Origin: an uncultured Bacteroidales bacterium
GTDB lineage: Bacteria; Bacteroidota; Bacteroidia; Bacteroidales; WCHB1-69
Reading direction: 5' to 3'
Length of the DNA stretch: 53,429 nt
Assembly (NCBI GenBank): GCA_900316305.1
Contig: ONCM01000036.1
Span: forward strand, 1-53,429
The notes beneath the pieces are model-generated. The model saw only the letters and a list, made by a program, of their open reading frames with translations. It was not told the DNA's origin and made no database searches. The translations under genes and the position numbers were made by a program. Within the stretch, counting starts at the first letter, position 1, and every line of letters begins with the position of its first letter. Shown one piece after another: positions 48,269 to 53,429 of this stretch.

Positions 48269-49492
48269 ATGAAAAAATTATCCTTATTATTGGTAACAGC
48301 CGCATTGCTGGCTTGCAATGTCTCTTTCGCCCAAGATAAAGAGAAGACGGAAGAGGAAGGTTACATTTTCAAGATCACAAAAGAACTGCCTGTCACCTCT
48401 GTCAAGGACCAGAACCGTGCCGGCACATGCTGGTGCTATTCCGGCCTGGGCTTCATCGAAGCTGAACTGCTCCGTATGGGCAAGGGCGAATACGACCTTT
48501 CCGAGATGTTCCTCGTGGCCAACACCTACAACGACAGAGCAAAAGCTGCTGTTCGTATGCATGGCGACGTCTCCTTCTCCCAAGGCGGTTCCTTCTACGA
48601 TGTGATTTACGGTATGAAGACCTTCGGTTTGGTTCCTGAATCTGAAATGCGCCCCGGTGCCCAATATGGTGACACCCTTTCCGATCACGGCGAGCTCTCT
48701 GACGTCACCAACGCCATCATCGAAGCCATCGCCAAGAAAGATCACAAGAAACTGCAAACTGATGCTGACGGCAATCCCCTTTGGCTGAAATCCATCGAGG
48801 CTGTCCACGAAATCTATCTCGGCAAATGCCCGACCGTGTTCACCTACAACGGTGTGAGCTACACCCCGCAATCTTTCTATCAATCCCTCGGTCTCAACCC
48901 CGACGACTATGTCTCTATCACCTCTTTCACGCACCATCCTTTCTACGAAAAGTTCGTGTTGGAAATCCAAGACAACTGGCGTTGGAGCCAATGCTGGAAC
49001 GTTCCGTTGGATGAGTTCATGCAGATTTTCGATTATGCCATCGACAATGGCTACACCATCGCATGGGGTTCCGACGTTTCTGAACCCGGCTTCCGCAGCA
49101 ACATCAAGAACGGCTTCTGCGTTCTTCCTGACCTCGAAGCCAAGGCTCAAGTCGGCAGCGACATGGCTCACTGGACTGGTTTGACCACCACCGAGCGCAA
49201 CAAAGAGTCTCAAAGCAAACCCACTCCTCAACGTTGGGTGACCCAAGAAGAGCGTCAAATCGCTTTCGACAACTGGGAGACCACCGACGACCACGGTATG
49301 CTGATCTACGGTAAGGCTACCGACCAAATGGGCAACGAATACTACATGGTGAAGAATTCTTGGGGCAAATATGGCAAGTATGACGGTATGTTCTATGCTT
49401 CCAAAGCATTTGTCCGCTACAAAACCATGAACATTGTTGTTCATAAGGATGCCATCCCGAAAGATATCAAGAAGAAACTGGGTATTAAATAA
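48269..49492 (+). CDS. secreted C1-family cysteine peptidase (PepC/bleomycin-hydrolase-like)
   Basis: A 407-residue papain-superfamily peptidase, probably an aminopeptidase of the C1B branch. Catalytic residues: Gln48 and Cys54 in KDQNRAGTCWCYSG, His in TTDDHGMLIYG near 342 and Asn in MVKNSWGKYGKY near 363. The N-terminus MKKLSLLLVTAALLACNVSFAQ can be read as a type I signal ending in FAQ or as a lipoprotein signal with LLAC. It is exported, unlike the cytoplasmic PepC of other phyla. Single gene between its promoter and a palindrome followed by six T that may serve as terminator. Confidence 0.92.
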   Translation: MKKLSLLLVTAALLACNVSFAQDKEKTEEEGYIFKITKELPVTSVKDQNRAGTCWCYSGLGFIEAELLRMGKGEYDLSEMFLVANTYNDRAKAAVRMHGDVSFSQGGSFYDVIYGMKTFGLVPESEMRPGAQYGDTLSDHGELSDVTNAIIEAIAKKDHKKLQTDADGNPLWLKSIEAVHEIYLGKCPTVFTYNGVSYTPQSFYQSLGLNPDDYVSITSFTHHPFYEKFVLEIQDNWRWSQCWNVPLDEFMQIFDYAIDNGYTIAWGSDVSEPGFRSNIKNGFCVLPDLEAKAQVGSDMAHWTGLTTTERNKESQSKPTPQRWVTQEERQIAFDNWETTDDHGMLIYGKATDQMGNEYYMVKNSWGKYGKYDGMFYASKAFVRYKTMNIVVHKDAIPKDIKKKLGIK

Positions 49493-49517
49493 TCCCTGAT
49501 CTTTCTTGTAAACCTTT

Positions 49518-49545
49518 GTAGGGGCGAATAATTATTCGCCCCTAC
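49518..49545. repeat. 28-bp perfect palindrome, GTAG...CTAC family member 3
   Basis: Left half gtaggggcgaataa, right half its exact complement ttattcgcccctac, then gtttttt. Same length and ends as the elements at 30890 and 46025 but a different interior; it may also end transcription of the C1 peptidase gene. Confidence 0.95.
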
Positions 49546-49559
49546 GTTTTTTAAAATTG

Positions 49560-49567
49560 TATCTTTG
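49560..49567 (+). promoter_or_regulatory. -7 promoter word for flavoprotein gene
   Basis: TATCTTTG then ccgc, 15 nt before the ATG at 49583; the upstream TTG start at 49565 overlaps it and is not used. Confidence 0.65.
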
Positions 49568-49582
49568 CCGCAAATAATAAAA

Positions 49583-51151
49583 ATGATACACCTCAAACTT
49601 TCCAATATCAAGGTTCCAGTTGGGAACGAAAAGAATCTGAAGAATCTGGTCTGTAAGCAGTTCCGCATACGGACGGAGGATTTGAAGGAGCTTCGCATTG
49701 TGCGTCAATCGGTGGATGCACGCAAGAAGAACAACGTGCTCTATAACTTCCAAGTGGAAGTCACCCTGCCCGACCAATACAGCTCTCTGAAGGGCGGTAA
49801 CGATGTTGGCGAATGCACGCCCGCGCCGGAACTCACCTACCCGAAATGGACACACGATGAGTCACCCGTGGTGGTTGGATTCGGTCCCGCAGGAATGTTT
49901 GCGGCTCTCTACCTGGCCCGTTGCGGTGCCCATCCCGTCATCATCGAGCGCGGTGAGCGTATTGAGGAACGGCAACAGTCTGTACAACGGTTTTTGCAGA
50001 CCAAAGTGCTGAACACGCAATCCAACGTGCAGTTTGGCGAGGGCGGTGCAGGCACCTTCTCCGACGGTAAGCTCAACACAAATGTCCATAGCGAATATAA
50101 CCAATTTGTTCTCAACGAGTTCTATCAGCACGGCGCTCCCGAATCCGTCACTTACCAGCAAAATCCGCATGTGGGCACAGACTATCTGTCGAAAGTGGTG
50201 AAGAACATCCGCACGGAGATTGAATCGTTAGGCGGCACTTTCCACTTCAACACCCTTTTCGACGGTTTCGAAAAGGATGGCGAACGTTTGACGGTGCATT
50301 GTAAAGACGGTAAATCATTCAGTACAAACCACTTGCTTTTAGGTTTGGGACATTCGGCACGCGACACTATCCGAATGCTGCACGAACGCGGACTGCTGAT
50401 GGAAGCCAAGGCGTTCTCCATCGGGGTACGGATGGAACACCTGCAGCGCGACATCAACCGGATGCAGTACGGCCAATCCGCCCATCTGCTGCCACCGGCC
50501 TCTTACAAAGGGGTTGTGCACATCGGAAATCGCGGGGTTTATACCTTCTGTATGTGTCCGGGCGGCACCGTGATGGCCTCTGCAAGCGAAGAGGGCACCA
50601 TCGTCACCAACGGTATGAGCGAACACAAGCGCGACAAAGCCAATGCCAATAGTGCGTTGTTAGTCAGTGTATTACCCGAAGATTTCCTGCACGGATCCGT
50701 GTTGGACGGCATAGACTATCAGGAGAACTACGAACGACTGGCCTTCCGCATGGCGGGCGACGGACGCGCACCCGGCAATTTGGTGGGCGAGTTCCTGAAG
50801 GGACAGATTGCCACACGGCACCGCAAGGTGGTCCCCTCCTACCCGCACGGACTCTACTACGGCGATTTCAGTCGTTGCTTGCCCGACTACGCCGTACACG
50901 CGTTGCGCGAGGCATTGCCACAACTCGACCGCCGACTGCCCGGCATCGCCAATGTCGATACGGTGCTTACAGGTGTGGAGACTCGCTCCTCCTCTCCGGT
51001 TCGCATTCTGCGTAACGAAGAGAGAGTTTCCTCAGTATCAGGGATTTATCCTATCGGGGAAGGCGCAGGATACGCAGGCGGCATCATGAGCGCTGCCATT
51101 GACGGTCTCAAGACCGCCATCGCTATTGTCGCTCCACAAAATATTCAGTAA
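49583..51151 (+). CDS. FAD-dependent oxidoreductase of COG2509 type
   Basis: A 522-residue flavoprotein of the uncharacterised FAD-dependent dehydrogenase group (COG2509). An N-terminal domain of about 90 residues (MIHLKLSNIKVPVG ... LRIVRQSVDARKKNN) precedes the Rossmann dinucleotide fold VVVGFGPAGMFAALYLARCG with VIIERGERIEER. FGEGGAGTFSDGKLNT and LLGLGHSARDTIRML are typical of the group, and the C-terminal GIYPIGEGAGYAGGIMSAAIDG contributes to FAD binding. Physiological substrate is unknown. Start set by the promoter word. Convergent with prfA, 14 bp apart. Confidence 0.9.
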   Translation: MIHLKLSNIKVPVGNEKNLKNLVCKQFRIRTEDLKELRIVRQSVDARKKNNVLYNFQVEVTLPDQYSSLKGGNDVGECTPAPELTYPKWTHDESPVVVGFGPAGMFAALYLARCGAHPVIIERGERIEERQQSVQRFLQTKVLNTQSNVQFGEGGAGTFSDGKLNTNVHSEYNQFVLNEFYQHGAPESVTYQQNPHVGTDYLSKVVKNIRTEIESLGGTFHFNTLFDGFEKDGERLTVHCKDGKSFSTNHLLLGLGHSARDTIRMLHERGLLMEAKAFSIGVRMEHLQRDINRMQYGQSAHLLPPASYKGVVHIGNRGVYTFCMCPGGTVMASASEEGTIVTNGMSEHKRDKANANSALLVSVLPEDFLHGSVLDGIDYQENYERLAFRMAGDGRAPGNLVGEFLKGQIATRHRKVVPSYPHGLYYGDFSRCLPDYAVHALREALPQLDRRLPGIANVDTVLTGVETRSSSPVRILRNEERVSSVSGIYPIGEGAGYAGGIMSAAIDGLKTAIAIVAPQNIQ

Positions 51152-51165
51152 TAAAGATTTACGGT

Positions 51166-52245
51166 TTATTCGACCGCCTCTTTCAAACGCTCGGCGTTTT
51201 CGGCCACTTGCAGGGCTTGGATCACCTCCTCAATATCGCCATTCATGAAGTTGGCGAGGTTGTACATCGTATAGTTGATGCGGTGGTCGGTGACACGGTT
51301 CTGCGGGTAGTTGTAGGTACGAATCTTCGCGGAACGGTCGCCGGTGGAGACCATCGTACGACGTTTGGAGGCAATTTCATCGAGATATTTCTGGTATTCG
51401 CGCTCGAACAGACGGGTACGCAACACGCGCATAGCCTTTTCGAGGTTCTTGATCTGCGATTTCTCATCTTGGATGGAGACCACGATACCCGAGGGAATGT
51501 GGGTAAGACGCACAGCGGAGTAGGTGGTATTCACGCACTGACCGCCAGGACCAGAGGCGCAGAAAGTTTCCTTCTTGATATCGCTTTGCTTGAGCTCCAC
51601 ATCGAATTCGTCGGCTTCGGGCAGCACCACCACAGAAGCGGCGGAAGTATGCACACGGCCTTGTGATTCGGTTTGCGGCACACGTTGCACGCGATGCACG
51701 CCCGACTCGTACTTCATGATGCCATAAACGCCATTGCCGGTCACGGAGAAGTCGATCTCCTTGTAGCCGCCCACAGTGCCTTCAGTCATGGAGAGCACCT
51801 CAATCTTCCAACCCTTCTTGTCACAGAAATGCTGGTACATACGGAACAGGTCGCCAGCGAAAATACTGGCCTCATCACCGCCCGTACCGGCGCGAATTTC
51901 CATCTGCGCATTTTTGCTATCCTGCGGATCGGAAGGCAGCAACAGCAGACGAATTTCCTCTTCAAGCGTCTCTTTCTCAGACAAATAGTTATCCAATTCC
52001 ATCTTGGCCATCTCCCGAAACTCCTCGTCCTTCTCATTGGCCACAATATCCTTGGCATTAGCGATATTGTCAATGACATCTTTGTATTTTTTATACGCAT
52101 CCACCACGGCCTGCAAATCTTTGTAGTCCTTGCTCAGCTTGACATAGTTCTTCATGTCGGACATCACATCCGGTTTCGTGATTTCCTCGCCAATTTGCAG
52201 CCAGCGCTGGTAAATAAGCTCTAATTTATCTAATAAATCGTTCAT
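51166..52245 (-). CDS. prfA: peptide chain release factor 1
   Basis: Class I release factor reading UAA and UAG. The 359-residue protein carries the catalytic GGQ loop in [21 protein letters not shown] near residue 233 and the codon-recognition tripeptide PQT in [17 protein letters not shown], in the position of PAT/PVT of other RF1 proteins. Domain 1 is the helical [15 protein letters not shown] region. Start 52245 is chosen because the promoter word lies 24 nt upstream and the longer frame (to 52320) is outside the family pattern. Confidence 0.96.
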   Translation of the reverse strand: MNDLLDKLELIYQRWLQIGEEITKPDVMSDMKNYVKLSKDYKDLQAVVDAYKKYKDVIDNIANAKDIVANEKDEEFREMAKMELDNYLSEKETLEEEIRLLLLPSDPQDSKNAQMEIRAGTGGDEASIFAGDLFRMYQHFCDKKGWKIEVLSMTEGTVGGYKEIDFSVTGNGVYGIMKYESGVHRVQRVPQTESQGRVHTSAASVVVLPEADEFDVELKQSDIKKETFCASGPGGQCVNTTYSAVRLTHIPSGIVVSIQDEKSQIKNLEKAMRVLRTRLFEREYQKYLDEIASKRRTMVSTGDRSAKIRTYNYPQNRVTDHRINYTMYNLANFMNGDIEEVIQALQVAENAERLKEAVE

Positions 52246-52269
52246 AAAAAGCCTTTCAATTTGAGGCGG

Positions 52270-52277
52270 CAAAGGTA
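52270..52277 (-). promoter_or_regulatory. -7 promoter word for prfA
   Basis: TACCTTTG then ccgcc on the minus strand, 24 nt before the ATG at 52245. Confidence 0.65.
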
Positions 52278-52337
52278 CACAAATTTCGGATATGCTTAGA
52301 CTTATGTTTTTCGATTTCAACTTACGGGTAATTTATG

Positions 52338-52345
52338 TACCTTTG
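52338..52345 (+). promoter_or_regulatory. -7 promoter word for GH92 gene
   Basis: TACCTTTG then ccg, 20 nt before the ATG at 52366; divergent from the prfA promoter. Confidence 0.65.
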
Positions 52346-52365
52346 CCGTTCAAAATACTCCAAAA

Positions 52366-53429
52366 ATGCGAAAAATAATCACCCCTATAATCCTCCTCGC
52401 CATGATTTCCGCTACTGCGCAACGCGATTATACCCAGTATGTTAACCCGATGATCGGGACCAACGGGATGGGGCACACATTTCCCGGCGCGTGCTACCCC
52501 TTCGGGGGCGTGCAGGTGAGTCCCGACACGGACACCATCCCCCACAACATCAATGGAAAGTACCAGCCGGGCGTCTATGACTACTGCGCCGGCTACCAGT
52601 ACCGCGACTCGACCATCGTGGGCTTCAGCCACACCCACTTCAGCGGCACGGGCCACTCCGACATGGGCGACATCCTGCTGATGCCCTTCACCGGCGAGGT
52701 GCAACTTAACCCCGGCACTGCCGACAACCCCGATGGCGGCTACCGCTCACGCTTCAGCCACGAGACCGAGAAGGCCTCGCCCGGCTACTATGAGGTGCGC
52801 CTCAGCGACGACGACATCCTCGTGCAGCTCACCGCCACCCCGCACTGCGGCATCCACAAATACACCTACCCCCAAGGCGAAACCCAGAAGCTCATTGTCG
52901 ATCTCAACCACTGTCTCTATAACTACGACGGCAAGGTGCTGTGGGCCTCCCTGCGGATGGAAGGCCCCTACACGCTGACCGGCTACCGCATCACCAACGG
53001 CTGGGCACGGGAGAATTATGTCTATTTCGCCATCCACTTCAGCAAACGCGTGGCCCACTACGGCTACCAGGATTTCGGGAAACAGGACTACCACGGCTTC
53101 TGGAGCCGTTTCGATGTGAACCACGACTTCCCCGAAATGGCGGGACGCAAGGTGGTGGCTTGGATAGAGTTTGAGCAGGATGATAATCCTGAACTGGAGG
53201 TGCAGGTAGCATTGTCGGCAGTCAGCACAGAAGGAGCTGAACTCAACTGGGATACTGAGACTAAAGTATCCCGCAAGGTGATCTTGAATCCCAGTGACAA
53301 TACAACCACAAGTATAACAACGATGAAAACATTTGAAGAATTATGCCGTAGGACCAAACGAGAATGGAATGACAAACTCGGCATCTATGATGCACAAGGC
53401 ACCCCCGATCAACTTGCGATGTTCTACAC
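52366..53429 (+). CDS. GH92 alpha-mannosidase, secreted (5' part only)
   Basis: N-terminal 354 residues of a glycoside hydrolase family 92 enzyme, calcium-dependent exo-alpha-mannosidases that trim host or yeast mannans in Bacteroidales. The signal peptide MRKIITPIILLAMISATAQ is followed by the family opening YVNPMIGTNGMGHTFPGACYPFG and GVQVSPDT, then GFSHTHFSGTGHSDMGDILLMP, PGYYEVRL and LIVDLNH. TKREWNDKLGIYDAQGTPDQLAMFYT marks entry into the catalytic (alpha/alpha)6 domain. The frame is open at the window edge; full proteins are about 740-770 residues. No SusC/SusD partner is visible in the window. Confidence 0.95.
   Translation, partial: MRKIITPIILLAMISATAQRDYTQYVNPMIGTNGMGHTFPGACYPFGGVQVSPDTDTIPHNINGKYQPGVYDYCAGYQYRDSTIVGFSHTHFSGTGHSDMGDILLMPFTGEVQLNPGTADNPDGGYRSRFSHETEKASPGYYEVRLSDDDILVQLTATPHCGIHKYTYPQGETQKLIVDLNHCLYNYDGKVLWASLRMEGPYTLTGYRITNGWARENYVYFAIHFSKRVAHYGYQDFGKQDYHGFWSRFDVNHDFPEMAGRKVVAWIEFEQDDNPELEVQVALSAVSTEGAELNWDTETKVSRKVILNPSDNTTTSITTMKTFEELCRRTKREWNDKLGIYDAQGTPDQLAMFY

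Noticed and set aside
48287-49444. 385-codon antisense frame opposite the C1 peptidase gene
   Set aside because: Shadow of a well-supported gene with complete catalytic motifs on the plus strand.

Overview
The window looks like a chromosomal stretch from a member of the Bacteroidota, most likely order Bacteroidales. About two dozen genes are preceded by the phylum's -7 promoter word TAnnTTTG, Shine-Dalgarno sites are nearly absent, and the gene set is typical (C69 dipeptidase, AAA-ATPase/PD-(D/E)XK proteins, an F-ATPase a subunit with a signal peptide, FISUMP-domain protein, RapZ-C fused to a sugar-kinase-like domain, GH92 mannosidase). Gene density is high and most of the window is core chromosome. 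No insertion sequence, prophage or CRISPR array was seen.

Layout. 1-3858: two tandem paralogous AAA-ATPase/nuclease genes, each damaged differently, flank two small secreted proteins. 3859-4251: a repeat-rich gap. 4252-14650: secreted C69 dipeptidase, CapA-like phosphoesterase, SecA with a coupled glycosyltransferase, a polytopic membrane protein, LpxH-like hydrolase and Era. 14680-16676: a translationally coupled type II restriction-modification pair, followed by a very acidic orphan. 17583-24091: phosphotransacetylase, LolC/E-like permease, polyprenyl synthase, then the elongasome pair PBP2 and RodA. 24093-24212 is a phased A-tract repeat in front of the kinase/RapZ-C fusion. 25751-30875: SPOR protein, MntP, a WlbA/WbpB-like sugar dehydrogenase, an M16 peptidase, an unusual tRNA-Asn and a phosphohexomutase. 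30936-40873: a TolB-like/beta-barrel outer-membrane protein, MutS2, a KtrA/KtrB potassium pair, then rpsU-xer-hpf.

41010-44786 is the most accessory-looking part. One promoter drives a long leader carrying a C9 tract inside a small ORF, followed by three secreted proteins (FISUMP; coiled-coil fibre with a Big2 domain; InlB-type B-repeats) and two strong terminators. 45103-53429 has an AraC regulator, a partial F-ATPase cluster (atpB-atpE-atpF, cut off before atpH/A/G), a C1 peptidase, a COG2509-like flavoprotein, release factor 1, and the start of a GH92 mannosidase that runs off the window.

The signals most worth checking are the tRNA-Asn with a 5-nt tandem duplication in its T arm, a family of 28-bp GTAG...CTAC palindromes with differing interiors, the C9 leader ORF before the secreted-protein operon, the phased A-tract array, the split ATP-synthase operon with a hairpin between atpE and atpF, and the twin ATPase genes with complementary lesions. 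All functional calls rest on motif reading by eye; no database search was possible.
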